Part shown: positions 34,195 through 42,916 of the stretch, piece after piece
How positions within the stretch are numbered: the first letter of the stretch is position 1
How the letters are laid out: every line of letters starts with the position of its first letter
Program-made: the position numbers and the translations under genes
Notes under the pieces: generated by a model
What the model was told of the DNA's origin: nothing
Database searches by the model: none
Seen by the model: the letters and a program-made list of their open reading frames with translations, nothing else
NCBI GenBank assembly: GCA_040880805.1
Contig: JBBDHW010000033.1
Location: 50,462-114,461, forward strand
Length of the DNA stretch: 64,000 bases
Source: Acidimicrobiia bacterium
GTDB taxonomy: Bacteria; Actinomycetota; Acidimicrobiia; IMCC26256; DASPTH01
Direction of reading: 5' to 3'

Positions 34195-34971
34195 GTGCTC
34201 GAAGCGGGACTGTGGGCGGGGCTGGGCCAGTCGGCGCTGATCGTCGGCGCGCTGCTGGTCGCGCGCTTCCGGAAGCTCACCGAGCCGCGCTGGCTCGGGC
34301 TCGTGATGGCGTTCGGCGCCGGTGCCCTCATCAGCGCGGTCACCACCGACCTGGTCGTCGAGGCGTACCACGAAGCCGGCCGCGCCGCTACGGGGGTCGG
34401 CCTCCTCATCGGTGCGGTGGGCTACTACGCACTCACGGAGTGGCTGAACCGGCGCGCCGAGCGGGAGGACCCCGAGCAACCGGTCGAGGAGGCCGCCGCA
34501 ACGGGGCTCGAGCAGCTTCCGGCTGCCGCGGACGCGCGCGCCGCTCGCAACCTCACGGTCGGGATGGTGCTCGACGGTATCCCCGAGTCGGTGGCGATCG
34601 GGCTCACCTTGCTCGGAGGCGGCAACGTTTCGGTCGCGCTGGTCGGAGCGGTGTTCCTGTCCAACCTCCCCGAGGCGATCGGCGTTGCCGCGGCACTGCT
34701 CGCCGGTCGCATCCCGCTCTCGCGTGTGCTCCTGAGGTTCGCGGCGATCGTCGCTGTCGGCATGATCGCCGGCGCGGTCGGTTACGGGGTGCTCAACGAG
34801 ACGGACGCCGACGCGATCGCGATCATCCAGTCGATCGCGGCTGGCGCGATGATCGTGGTCGTCGTCAACGAGATGGTTCCGATCGCGGTGCGCGGCGCGC
34901 AACGGCGCGCGGGGCTCGCAGCGGCCGCCGGCTTCGCGGTCGCCGCGTTCCTCGCGACATTGAACGCGTAG
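34195..34971 (+). CDS. ZIP-like integral membrane protein with replaced metal ligands
   Basis: 258-residue protein with about eight hydrophobic helices and the shape of a ZIP metal transporter, including a hydrophilic Glu-rich loop in the middle (about 90-118). The two signature helices are present, but HNxPEG is replaced by DGIPES (127-132) and SNLPEA (156-161): both His ligands are lost while the two Glu remain. Transport of a different ion, or a non-transport role, is therefore possible. The GTG at 34195 has a perfect GGAGG four bases upstream, better than the earlier in-frame ATG. The alpha/beta-hydrolase gene follows after 6 bp, so they form an operon. Confidence 0.78.
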   Translation: MLEAGLWAGLGQSALIVGALLVARFRKLTEPRWLGLVMAFGAGALISAVTTDLVVEAYHEAGRAATGVGLLIGAVGYYALTEWLNRRAEREDPEQPVEEAAATGLEQLPAAADARAARNLTVGMVLDGIPESVAIGLTLLGGGNVSVALVGAVFLSNLPEAIGVAAALLAGRIPLSRVLLRFAAIVAVGMIAGAVGYGVLNETDADAIAIIQSIAAGAMIVVVVNEMVPIAVRGAQRRAGLAAAAGFAVAAFLATLNA

Positions 34972-34977
34972 CTGATC

Positions 34978-35880
34978 ATGGGGAACAAGGTGACATCACC
35001 GGATGCAGTCGCAGCGTGGGAACGGCTCGGTGAATACCGAGTGTTGGCCGGCCATCGGATCTTCACGGTGGCGGCACCACCGCTCGGTGCAGAAACACTC
35101 GAGCCGCTGTTGGTGCTGCACGGGTTCCCTACGTCGTCGTTCGACTTCCGCGCAGTGCTCGACGCCCTCCGTCGCAACCGCCGCGTCGTCCTGCTCGACA
35201 TGCTGGGATACGGATTGTCCGACAAGCCGGACATCGCGTACACCATCTCCTTGCAGGCCGACATCGTCGGTGCGTTCACGTCCGAGCTCGACCTCACCAC
35301 GCTCGCGCTCCTGACGCACGACATGGGAGACACCGTCGGCGGCGAACTCCTGGCGCGTCAGATGGACGGCTCGTGGCCCGCAGAAGTGACCCGGCGCGTC
35401 CTCACGAACGGCAGCATCTACATCGAGATGGCGCACCTGAGCGCGGGGCAGCAGTTGCTGCTCAGCCTGCCCGACGAGCGGCTGACCGCCGACGGGCTGA
35501 TCGACGGCAGCGCAGTCAAGGCGGGAGTCGCCGCGACGTTCAGCCCGAGGTCGAACGTCGCCGACGAGGAGCTCACGGCGCTCGGAGAGCTGGTCGCTCA
35601 CGACGACGGGCACCTGATGCTGCCCCGACTGATCCGCTACATCGAAGAACGCAGGCGACACGAAGCGCGCTTCACGGGAGCGATCGAGGCACACCCTTCC
35701 GCGCTGGGCATCGTGTGGGGACGCGACGATCCCATCGCGGTCGCCTCGATGGTCGACCGTCTCCACACCGCGCGTGCCGACGCCAGCGTGTCGATGCTCG
35801 ACGGTGTGGGCCACTACCCGATGATCGAGTCACCCGCGCGCTTCGTGACCGCAGTGGATCTCACCCTGGGCCAGGACTAG
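34978..35880 (+). CDS. alpha/beta hydrolase (haloalkane-dehalogenase/epoxide-hydrolase-like)
   Basis: 300-residue alpha/beta-hydrolase-fold protein. The oxyanion region is LVLHGFPTSSFDFR, the DMLGYGLSDKP segment is typical of dehalogenases and epoxide hydrolases, and the nucleophile elbow is LTHDMGDTVGG with Asp rather than Ser. The acid lies in WGRDDPIA and the catalytic His in DGVGHYPMIE. An Asp nucleophile indicates hydrolysis of an epoxide or C-halogen bond rather than an ester. It starts at an ATG 6 bp after the ZIP-like gene and its TAG overlaps the Ldh stop in CTAG (35877-35880). Confidence 0.9.
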   Translation: MGNKVTSPDAVAAWERLGEYRVLAGHRIFTVAAPPLGAETLEPLLVLHGFPTSSFDFRAVLDALRRNRRVVLLDMLGYGLSDKPDIAYTISLQADIVGAFTSELDLTTLALLTHDMGDTVGGELLARQMDGSWPAEVTRRVLTNGSIYIEMAHLSAGQQLLLSLPDERLTADGLIDGSAVKAGVAATFSPRSNVADEELTALGELVAHDDGHLMLPRLIRYIEERRRHEARFTGAIEAHPSALGIVWGRDDPIAVASMVDRLHTARADASVSMLDGVGHYPMIESPARFVTAVDLTLGQD

Positions 35881-36845
35881 GACGAACGCGCCAGGCGAGC
35901 GATGCCGAGCTCGGCGGCAAGCTCGTCGAGCTCCGCGAGCACGACGTCGGGGACGGGCACGCCGTTGGCTTCGCGGTCGCGGCGGCACTCCGCCTCGCGG
36001 TCGCCCGGCACGAGCACGCGCTCCGCACCTTCCATCGGCTCAGAGCTGCGCAGCGCGTCGAGCATCGCGTTGAGGTCGCGCCGGAACGTAGCCGGTTCGG
36101 CGAAGGCGTCGATGCGCAGCGCCACAAAGGTGTGCGCGGCCTGCGTCGTATGCACCGGCAGCAGCTTGCTCCAGCCGGTGCCGGTGAGGATGCCGGTGAG
36201 CACGTCGACGGCGGTGGAGAGCGCGTAACCCTTGTGCGACGAGCCGGCCGGTGTGCCGCCGAGCGGGGTGAGCCCGCCTTCCTCGATGACGACAGCGGGA
36301 TCGAGGGTCGGCGCGCCCGCGCCGTCGACCGCCCAACCCGGTTGCAGCGATCCCTGCGTTCGGAGCGCGTGTTCGATCCGACCGAACGCAACCGTGCTGG
36401 TGCTGACATCACAGACGAACGGACGGTCGTCGCCGGTTGGCGCGGCGACGGCGATGGGGTTGGTGCCGAGCATCCGTTCCCGGCCGAACGTGGGCACGAC
36501 CCACGGTGACGCGTTGGTCGTGACGATGCCGATCATCCCTGCGTTCGCGATGCGCAACGCGTACAGCGACGCCGCGCCGAAGTGCCGGCCCTCCCGTACC
36601 GCGATCGCGCCGATGCCGGCGTCGCGTGCCTTCGCGATCGCGAGATCGGTCGCGCGCGTCGAGGTGACCGGGCCGAGAGCGCCGTGCCCGTCGACGAGCG
36701 CGGTGGCGACCGATTCGCGGATCACTTCGAAGGGCGCGCTCGCCCTGACGTGACCGGCGCGGAGTCCGGGCACGTAACCGGGATGGCCCACGAGATGGGC
36801 GATGCCGTGCGTGTCGAATCCGAGGAGGTCCGCCTCGACGAGCAC
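35877..36845 (-). CDS. malate/L-lactate dehydrogenase (Ldh_2 family)
   Basis: NAD(P)-dependent 2-hydroxyacid dehydrogenase of the YlbC/sulfolactate/ureidoglycolate group. Visible are VEADLLGFDTHGIAHL, GHGALGPV, VREGRHFGAASLYA with the catalytic His, GTNPIAVAAP and GSSHKGYALS. Translated from the first canonical start (GTG 36845) it lacks the N-terminal helix of the family, yet the frame is open to 36932 and encodes ESLRAFAAAAFESFAVP, which matches that helix. No ATG, GTG or TTG exists in the open stretch, so a rare start, a small frameshift or a sequence error near 36930-36945 is likely. It lies downstream of the SMP-30 gene on the same strand. Confidence 0.85.
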   Translation of the reverse strand: MLVEADLLGFDTHGIAHLVGHPGYVPGLRAGHVRASAPFEVIRESVATALVDGHGALGPVTSTRATDLAIAKARDAGIGAIAVREGRHFGAASLYALRIANAGMIGIVTTNASPWVVPTFGRERMLGTNPIAVAAPTGDDRPFVCDVSTSTVAFGRIEHALRTQGSLQPGWAVDGAGAPTLDPAVVIEEGGLTPLGGTPAGSSHKGYALSTAVDVLTGILTGTGWSKLLPVHTTQAAHTFVALRIDAFAEPATFRRDLNAMLDALRSSEPMEGAERVLVPGDREAECRRDREANGVPVPDVVLAELDELAAELGIARLARSS

Positions 36846-36942
36846 CGCCGCCGCCGGCCGCGCGTCGCCGGTGGGAACCGCGAACGATTCGAATGCAGCG
36901 GCGGCGAAGGCGCGGAGCGACTCCGCCGCTACCGTTGACCCG

Positions 36943-37788
36943 TCACGGCAGGCCGGCGTGCGGGACGTCGACCCGCATCATGCGGATCACGCCCGTCGCC
37001 TTGCCCGCGATCTCGTTCTCGTTCGCACTATCCGCCGAGACGATGAACAGCGTGCAGCCGTCGTCACCACCGAGCGCGCACGCGTAGGTGCCCTGGCCGA
37101 CATCCACACGGTCCGTGATCTCGCCGCCTTCCCGGACGCGCAGCACGTCGGTTCCGGTTGCGTTCGCGAACCAGATCGCACCTTCGGCGTCGAGCGTGCA
37201 GCCGTCGGGTGCGGTGCCCTCGACCTGCGCCCAGGTGCGGCGATTCTCGAGCGTGCCGTCGGAGCAAATGTCGAACGCGGTGTAGCAACGACCGAACGAC
37301 TCCCCGACGATGAGGGTGCGGCCGTCGGGCGTGATCACACTCCCGTTCGGGAATGCCATGTTTTCGGCAGCCACCTCGACGGTGCCGTCGGGCCGTACGA
37401 GCGCGAGCGCGGCATTCTGTGGCGTCCCCCTCGCCCAGATCTCGAAGCCGAAGTTCCCGACGTACGCGTTGCCGTCGGCCGCGACGACCATGTCGTTGCA
37501 GCGGCCGGTCGCGATGCCGGAGAGGTCGGCGTGCTCGACGATCGAGCCGTCGTGCTCGACGCGCATCACCAACTTCGCGCGCATCGACACCACGAGGAGC
37601 CGGCCGTCGGGCAGCCAGCCGAGGCCGCTCGGGTGGTCGTCGAGCTCGAGCACTGTGTCGCGCTCGCCGTCGACGGTGACCGCGGAGACGCGGTGCTGGT
37701 AGAAGTCGGAGTACCACAGCCGGCCGTCGTGCCACCGTGGTCCTTCACCGAAGTCGAGACCAGTGATCAGCGTCTGCAGTTCGGCCAT
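36943..37788 (-). CDS. SMP-30/gluconolactonase family protein
   Basis: 281-residue six-bladed beta-propeller lactonase. Typical segments are LDFGEGPRWHDGRLWYSDF (metal Glu near the start), SGLGWLPDGRLLVVS, RCNDMVVAADGNAYVGNFGF with the metal-binding Asn-Asp, GSVITPDGRTLIVGES and APDGCTLDAEGAIWFA with a further Asp. Such enzymes hydrolyse sugar-acid lactones, which fits the neighbouring sugar dehydrogenase (37847) and 2-hydroxyacid dehydrogenase. The ATG at 37788 has AGAGGAG upstream. It is divergent from the lipoprotein gene with 58 bp between. Confidence 0.92.
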   Translation of the reverse strand: MAELQTLITGLDFGEGPRWHDGRLWYSDFYQHRVSAVTVDGERDTVLELDDHPSGLGWLPDGRLLVVSMRAKLVMRVEHDGSIVEHADLSGIATGRCNDMVVAADGNAYVGNFGFEIWARGTPQNAALALVRPDGTVEVAAENMAFPNGSVITPDGRTLIVGESFGRCYTAFDICSDGTLENRRTWAQVEGTAPDGCTLDAEGAIWFANATGTDVLRVREGGEITDRVDVGQGTYACALGGDDGCTLFIVSADSANENEIAGKATGVIRMMRVDVPHAGLP

Positions 37789-37846
37789 TCCGACACTCCT
37801 CTCCCCGAACGGGCCCACCATCATCCCGCATCTAGGGTGACCCGCG

Positions 37847-39058
37847 GTGAGCCCGGTCCCATGGCGCTGCGTCATCTCGTTCCTCACGGTCATGCTCGTG
37901 GTGCTCACCGCTTGCAGCAGCGGCGGCTCACCGGAGGCAAGCAGCAAGCCGTCGACAACACCTGAGTCCGGCACGCAACCGGGGTCTTCCGCTGGTAGTT
38001 CGTGCGACACACCGAACGTGACGGTGAGCGGGTCGCCGGGCCAGAGCACATTCGCGACCGACGCCAAGTTCGTGACCGCGCTGGCGTGGGCACCCGACGG
38101 GCGGCTCTTCTTCGCCGAGCGCGCCGGCACGATCAAGATCGCGAGCGGAAGCACGGTCAAGGAGTTCACGACCGTCCGCACGGTCACCGGCGAGAAGAGC
38201 GGCTCCTACAGCGAACGCGGGCTGCTCGGACTCGCGTTGAGCCCCGACTTCTCGAACGACCATTTCGTGTACGCCTTCTCCTCGCGCGACGACTACTCGA
38301 CCCAAGTGGTTGCGCGCTTCACCGAGTGCGCGGGTGAGGCTCGCGACGAGACGACGCTCGTGACGTTGCCGTCGGGCGCCGACTGTTGCCACAAGGGAGG
38401 GCGCCTCGCGTTCGGGAAGGACGGCAAGCTCTACGTGACCCTCGGCGACGAGCACTCGGTGGCCAAGAACACCGTGGGCAGCACGTCGTCGATCCCGCAG
38501 GATCCGAACGACGTCCGCGGGAAGATCCTCCGCTACGAGCCCGACGGGTCGATACCGAGCGACAATCCGTTCGGCGCCGACAGCCCGGTGTGGGCGACGG
38601 GCTTCCGGAACCCGTTCGGCATCGCGTTCGACACGGACGGCGGCACGTTCGCCACGTCGAACGGGCCGACGGGCGACGTCGGCGCGCCGCGCACCGGTTA
38701 CGACCTCGCGTTCCGCGTGGAAGCCGGTGGCCGGTACCAGTGGCCTGCGTGCTACGGCTACTCGCACCTGCTGCCGGGCGCGTCGTCATGCCTCGGCCGC
38801 CCCGAACCGGAGTGGAGCAGTGAGGAATCGACGATCGTCCCGACCGGCGCCACATGGGTGGACCACAAGGGCCCCGCCCCGTACGCGGGTCACTTCGTGT
38901 TCTGCAGCGCGAGCGGGATGCGCGTGTTCATTCCCGGCTCGCCGCACGCGACGCTGCGCGACGGCCCGAAGGAGTGCCAACTCGACGTGAAGGAAGGGCC
39001 CGACCACGCGCTCTACTTCTCGGACGAGACGAAGATCTACCGCCTCGGTGGGGCATGA
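37847..39058 (+). CDS. PQQ-dependent sugar dehydrogenase (GSDH-like) lipoprotein
   Basis: 403-residue exported lipoprotein. The N-terminus is a lipoprotein signal with lipobox LTAC (Cys about residue 23) and a Ser/Thr/Pro-rich linker, followed by a beta-propeller of the glucose/sorbosone dehydrogenase family: TALAWAPDGRLFFAERAG, RGLLGLALSPDF, GGRLAFGKDGKLYVTLGD and WATGFRNPFGIAFD. It should oxidise an aldose outside the membrane using PQQ, giving a lactone for the neighbouring SMP-30 enzyme. No PQQ synthesis genes are in the window apart from the unrelated PqqD-like protein. It starts at a GTG and is a candidate substrate of the Lgt encoded at 5858. Confidence 0.9.
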   Translation: MSPVPWRCVISFLTVMLVVLTACSSGGSPEASSKPSTTPESGTQPGSSAGSSCDTPNVTVSGSPGQSTFATDAKFVTALAWAPDGRLFFAERAGTIKIASGSTVKEFTTVRTVTGEKSGSYSERGLLGLALSPDFSNDHFVYAFSSRDDYSTQVVARFTECAGEARDETTLVTLPSGADCCHKGGRLAFGKDGKLYVTLGDEHSVAKNTVGSTSSIPQDPNDVRGKILRYEPDGSIPSDNPFGADSPVWATGFRNPFGIAFDTDGGTFATSNGPTGDVGAPRTGYDLAFRVEAGGRYQWPACYGYSHLLPGASSCLGRPEPEWSSEESTIVPTGATWVDHKGPAPYAGHFVFCSASGMRVFIPGSPHATLRDGPKECQLDVKEGPDHALYFSDETKIYRLGGA

Positions 39059-39072
39059 TCACCCACCGGTCG

Positions 39073-40299
39073 TCAGGCCGTGATGCCGGCGATCGGCATC
39101 GTCGCCCAACCAACTTGGAACTCCGACGCCTCGCGCACGAGCTCGGTGTCGTCCACCTCGTATCGCGGGAACCGCGCCAGGAGCTCCTGGATCATCACGA
39201 CGCCTTCGAGGCGCGCGACATGCGCGCCGATGCACACGTGCACGCCGTGACCGAGTCCGAGGTGACGCTCCATGCGGCGCGTCACGTCGAACCGATCCGG
39301 TTCGGCGAACTCGCGCTCGTCGCGGTTCGCGGAGATGAGCATGAGCACGACTCGCTGCCCGGCACGCATGTGCTCGCCGGCAACCTCGGCGTCGTCGAGC
39401 AGCGTGCGACCGACGAATTGGAGCGGGAGCTCGTAGCGCAGCATCTCCTCGAAGGCCGCGGTCGCGAGCGCCGGATCGGCGACGATCCCCGCGCGCTGCT
39501 CCGGGTTGCGCCACAGCCGGTACGCGCCACCGGCAACGACCTTCGGCAACGTCTCGGTGCCGCCGATGAAGAGCGTGACGAGCTGATCGACGATCTCCGC
39601 GTCGTCCAAGGGACCTTGCCCGGAGTCGAACGCGAGCAGCCCATCGACGACGCTGGGCGGATCGCGGCGCGCGGAGTGCCGGCGCGAAGCCACGAAGTCG
39701 AGCAGGTAGTTGTCGATGTCTGCTCGTGCAGCCATGCCCTCAGCGCTGATCCCGGGTTGGCCGGGTTCGCGCTGCACGTAGCGGTTCACGAGCGTGACGA
39801 GGGAGACGCCGTCGGCCGCCGGGAGGTCGATGACACGCGCCGTGATCGCCGCCGACACCGGCGACGCGTAGTCATGACGGACGTCGAAGCCGTCGCGCTC
39901 CGCAAGCTCGTCGAGCCGGGCGACCGCGAGCGCGCGCACGTCGGCTTCGAGCGCGGTAACGGCGCGGGGCCGGAACGGCTCGATCATCGCCTGGCGTAGG
40001 CGGGTGTGATGCGGTGGGTCGAGCATCGAGAAGCTCCGCACGGGGCGGTGCAACGCGTGATCGGGCGCGCCGTCGTTGTGGCGCAACAATCGATCACGGT
40101 GGAACACCGGGCCCTCGACGATCGAGAAGCGCTCACGATCCGACAGCACCTGCCACACGTCGTCGAAGCGCGGCAACGCCCACGCGTCGTACTCGTCCAT
40201 CCGGTAGGCGCGGTGGCGGGCGCGAAGGTCGCGGTAGATCGGATACGGGTCGGCCATGACCTCCGGTGAGAAGGGGTCGTACTCCACCGCCGCGTTCAT
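39073..40299 (-). CDS. cytochrome P450
   Basis: 408-residue soluble actinobacterial P450. Substrate-entry motif HHTRLRQAMIEPFRP (C-helix), I-helix oxygen-binding LFIGGTETLPK, K-helix ExxR in EEMLRYE and the heme loop LGLGHGVHVCIGAHVARLEG with the Cys ligand are present. The heme loop begins with Leu where FxxGxHxC is usual. It needs an external ferredoxin, and none is adjacent. The ATG at 40299 is chosen as the start of the conserved YDPFSPEVMADPYPIY region. It is divergent from the cyclase gene; the 59-bp gap holds a dispersed repeat copy. Confidence 0.94.
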   Translation of the reverse strand: MNAAVEYDPFSPEVMADPYPIYRDLRARHRAYRMDEYDAWALPRFDDVWQVLSDRERFSIVEGPVFHRDRLLRHNDGAPDHALHRPVRSFSMLDPPHHTRLRQAMIEPFRPRAVTALEADVRALAVARLDELAERDGFDVRHDYASPVSAAITARVIDLPAADGVSLVTLVNRYVQREPGQPGISAEGMAARADIDNYLLDFVASRRHSARRDPPSVVDGLLAFDSGQGPLDDAEIVDQLVTLFIGGTETLPKVVAGGAYRLWRNPEQRAGIVADPALATAAFEEMLRYELPLQFVGRTLLDDAEVAGEHMRAGQRVVLMLISANRDEREFAEPDRFDVTRRMERHLGLGHGVHVCIGAHVARLEGVVMIQELLARFPRYEVDDTELVREASEFQVGWATMPIAGITA

Positions 40300-40313
40300 T
40301 CGCGCACGGTACC

Positions 40314-40331
40314 GGCTCCGTGCCCGAACGG
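40314..40331 (+). repeat. dispersed 18-bp repeat, copy 4 (between P450 and cyclase genes)
   Basis: GGCTCCGTGCCCGAACGG, identical to the copy at 19138, in the divergent promoter region 15 bp from the P450 start and 28 bp before the cyclase start. Confidence 0.8.
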
Positions 40332-40358
40332 CGAGCGGGCCGATAGCCTCCCCCGCAC

Positions 40359-41297
40359 ATGGGACTGCGCGAGCGCACGCCACCCACCGCCGAGGAGTAC
40401 GCCGAGTACCGAACCCGGTTCAGCAACTGGGGTCGCTGGGGCGACGACGACGACTTCGGCACGCTCAACTTCGTAACGCCCGAGGTTCGGCGCGATGCCG
40501 CGCGGCTCGTGCGCGAGGGTCGTGTGATCTCCTGCAGCCGCCCGATCGACACGCACTCCGGCCCTGCGAACCCCTACCCGGCACGCCATCTCGTGGCCGT
40601 GCGCGACTCGGGCGAGATGGCGGATTTCCTCTCGATGTTCGTGCACGGCTTCGCCGACACCCACCTCGACGCGCTGTGCCATCTCGCGACCTTCGACGGC
40701 GGCGTCACGTGGAACGGCAAGCCGCTCGACGGGTACCACATGCCCACCGAGCACACCGGCACGATCGACTTCTGGCGCGACGGCATTGTCACGCGCGGGG
40801 TGCTGTACGACATCCCCCGCCTGCGCGGCACCGCCTGCGTGGAGCCCGGCGCGCCGGTGCACGGATGGGAGCTCGCCGACGCGGCCGCCGCGCAGGCCGT
40901 GGAGCCGCGCGCGGGCGACGCGGTGCTCATCCGCAGTGGCTACGCGCGCTACTTCGAGACCCATGGCGGGCAACCGTCGTTCCTCTCGCCGGCCGGGGTC
41001 CACGCGTCGTGCATCGAGTACCTCTACGAGCACGACGCGTCGATGCTCGTGTGGGACATGCAGGACGCGCCCATCGAGGACCAGGGCATTCCCAACCCGC
41101 GCGACATCCGCGTTCCGCTCCACGTGCACGCCGTGGTGATCCCGTACATGGGGATGCCCATCCTCGACAACGCCGACTTCGAGCCGCTCGCCGACGCGTG
41201 CGCCGAGCTTGGCCGGTGGGAATTCCAGTTCGTCGTCGCGCCGCTCGTGATCCCACGCGCGACCGGCTCACCGGTGAACCCGCTCGCGATCCTGTGA
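40359..41297 (+). CDS. cyclase family (kynurenine-formamidase-like) protein
   Basis: 312-residue metal-dependent hydrolase of the cyclase family. The signature HxGTHxDxPxH appears as HGFADTHLDALCHLATF (about residues 95-111), keeping His, Asp and His ligands. Other family features are FGTLNFVTPEVRRDAARLVREG and VHGWELADAAAA. The N-terminal WGRWGDDDDFGTLN segment is typical of the subgroup found near aromatic or terpenoid catabolism genes. It starts at an ATG; the next gene begins 7 bp after its stop, so the pair is probably one transcript. Confidence 0.9.
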   Translation: MGLRERTPPTAEEYAEYRTRFSNWGRWGDDDDFGTLNFVTPEVRRDAARLVREGRVISCSRPIDTHSGPANPYPARHLVAVRDSGEMADFLSMFVHGFADTHLDALCHLATFDGGVTWNGKPLDGYHMPTEHTGTIDFWRDGIVTRGVLYDIPRLRGTACVEPGAPVHGWELADAAAAQAVEPRAGDAVLIRSGYARYFETHGGQPSFLSPAGVHASCIEYLYEHDASMLVWDMQDAPIEDQGIPNPRDIRVPLHVHAVVIPYMGMPILDNADFEPLADACAELGRWEFQFVVAPLVIPRATGSPVNPLAIL

Positions 41298-41304
41298 TCG
41301 AGCG

Positions 41305-42336
41305 ATGACGGTCACCGGAAGGGTCCGCTTCGGACGCGACGCCGCCGCGGAAGGTGTGCGCGTGTCGGACGGCCACCGAGTCGTGAGAACCGACGCCGAG
41401 GGGCGCTTCGCGGTGCCGGACGACGGGCCGTTCGTCTTCGTCATCCGTCCGACCGGTTGGTCCACGCCGCACTGGTACCGACCCGTCACCGAGGAACCCG
41501 TCGAGTTCGTGCTGGAAGCGGAGTCGCAGCCCACGCCGTTTCGCTTCGCGCACATCACCGACATCCACGTGACCGCGCACCAGGTGGACGACGACACGCC
41601 CGGCGCACGCATGGTCAACCTCACGCCGGCGGCAACACGTTTTTCGCGGGCCTCGACTACAGCCCACCGAGCGCTCGGTTGGCCACGTGGGACGGCGAGG
41701 CGCTGTCACTCGAGACGATCGGCGTTCCGGAGGAACCGGCCACGCGTCCCACCACGGACCACCGCGCGTCGTGGTCGCACCGCGTCGCCGGTCGCGTGCA
41801 ACGCGCGCGTCCACTCGCCTCCGACGGCCTGGTGTATGTCACCGGGTTCGATGACAACCGCGGCATCGGTGTGGTCGAGGCGCTCGACGCGCGCACCGGC
41901 GAACTCGCGTGGTCAGCGCCAGTCGCGTCACCCGTGCGGAGCGGATCGGCCATCGGCGTGCACCAGCGCTCGGCGGCCGCTCGTCACCGAGCACGGCGTC
42001 GCGGTGGTGCTGTCGGAGCACGGTCTCCGCATGCTCGACCCACCTGACGGCGGCATCCTCTGGAGCCGCATGTTCGACGAAGTCGGCCCGTTCCCGATGG
42101 CGTGCTACGGAAAGAAGCCTCACGTCTTGCTGGGTGAACCGGTGCTCATCGGTGGCGTGCTCGCGCTCGCAGGACTCGACGGCCTGCTGCGCCTCGTGGA
42201 TCCGGCGAATGGCGAGCTTGTCGAGGTCGTCGACACCGGGCTCACCGTCGCGGCACCGCCGGTGGTGCACGACACGTCGGTGATCGTCGTCGGACTCGAC
42301 GGCACGATGCGCGCGTTCGAGGTTATGGGTGCGTGA
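41305..42336 (+). pseudogene. calcineurin-like phosphoesterase/beta-propeller gene with internal deletion and frameshifts
   Basis: The first part reads MTVTGRVRFGRD ... GVRVSDGHRVVRTDAEGRF and FRFAHITDIHVTAH, the N-terminal domain and first metal motif of calcineurin-like phosphoesterases. The rest of that domain (GD and GNHE motifs) is absent. From about 41640 coding continues in another frame (NTFFAGLDYSPPS ... VYVTGFDDNRGIGVVEALDARTGELAW, a PQQ-type propeller), then returns to the first frame near 41970 (LVTEHGVAVVLSEHG to the end). This implies a large deletion plus at least one small indel. The 3' end overlaps the TetR gene by 14 bp. It could be a pseudogene or an assembly fault. Confidence 0.78.
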
Positions 42337-42916
42337 GGTGGTGCTCGAGCGCGTCGAGTGCCTCGTCGATGCGCGCGGGGAGCTCGCCGCCCTGGCTCGC
42401 CCATGATTCCACGGCAGTGGTGAGCGCGGCGGCGAGCGCAGCGGCGACCGCGCGCACTCGCAGGTTGTCGGGATCAAGTCCTGCCCGCGCTGCGAGCTCG
42501 ACGGCGAGCAGCTTCTCAGCTTTGCGCGTTTGCTCGTGCATGCGAGCCCGGAGCGCGGGCACCGAGAGAATCAGCTGCGTGCGCGCACGAATCGCGACGG
42601 CGTCGGTGAGGTACAGCGGGGCAAGCGTCGACGCGAGTGCGCGCCGCACCGCAACGACGGGCGCCTCGTGCAACGGACGCTCGTGCAGACTCGCGGTGAG
42701 GAGCGGGTCGTAGTCGTCTTGGAGCACGACGTCTTCCTTCGTGGGGAAATATCGGAAGAACGTCGCCGGCGACACGCCGGCAGCCGCGGCGAGCTGCTCA
42801 CACGTCGTGGCGTCGTACCCCTGCTCTGCGAACAGCCGCAGCGCCTCCGCCTGGATCGTCGCGCGCGTCTGCTGCTTCTTGCGCTCGCGCAGCCCCGGTA
42901 AGGGCATCTCGGTCAC
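42323..42916 (-). CDS. TetR family transcriptional regulator
   Basis: 197-residue regulator. The N-terminal helix-turn-helix is classical: RERKKQQTRATIQAEALRLFAEQGYDATTCEQLAAAAGVSPATFFRYFPTKEDVV is read across about residues 9-63, and the C-terminal ligand domain is helical (Ala/Leu-rich). The GTG at 42916 overlaps the permease stop (GTGA) and has GGAGG five bases upstream; the ATG three codons later is the alternative. It is the last gene of the ATPase-permease-tetR unit and probably binds the double palindrome at 45430-45458 to repress that operon. Confidence 0.93.
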   Translation of the reverse strand: MTEMPLPGLRERKKQQTRATIQAEALRLFAEQGYDATTCEQLAAAAGVSPATFFRYFPTKEDVVLQDDYDPLLTASLHERPLHEAPVVAVRRALASTLAPLYLTDAVAIRARTQLILSVPALRARMHEQTRKAEKLLAVELAARAGLDPDNLRVRAVAAALAAALTTAVESWASQGGELPARIDEALDALEHHLTHP

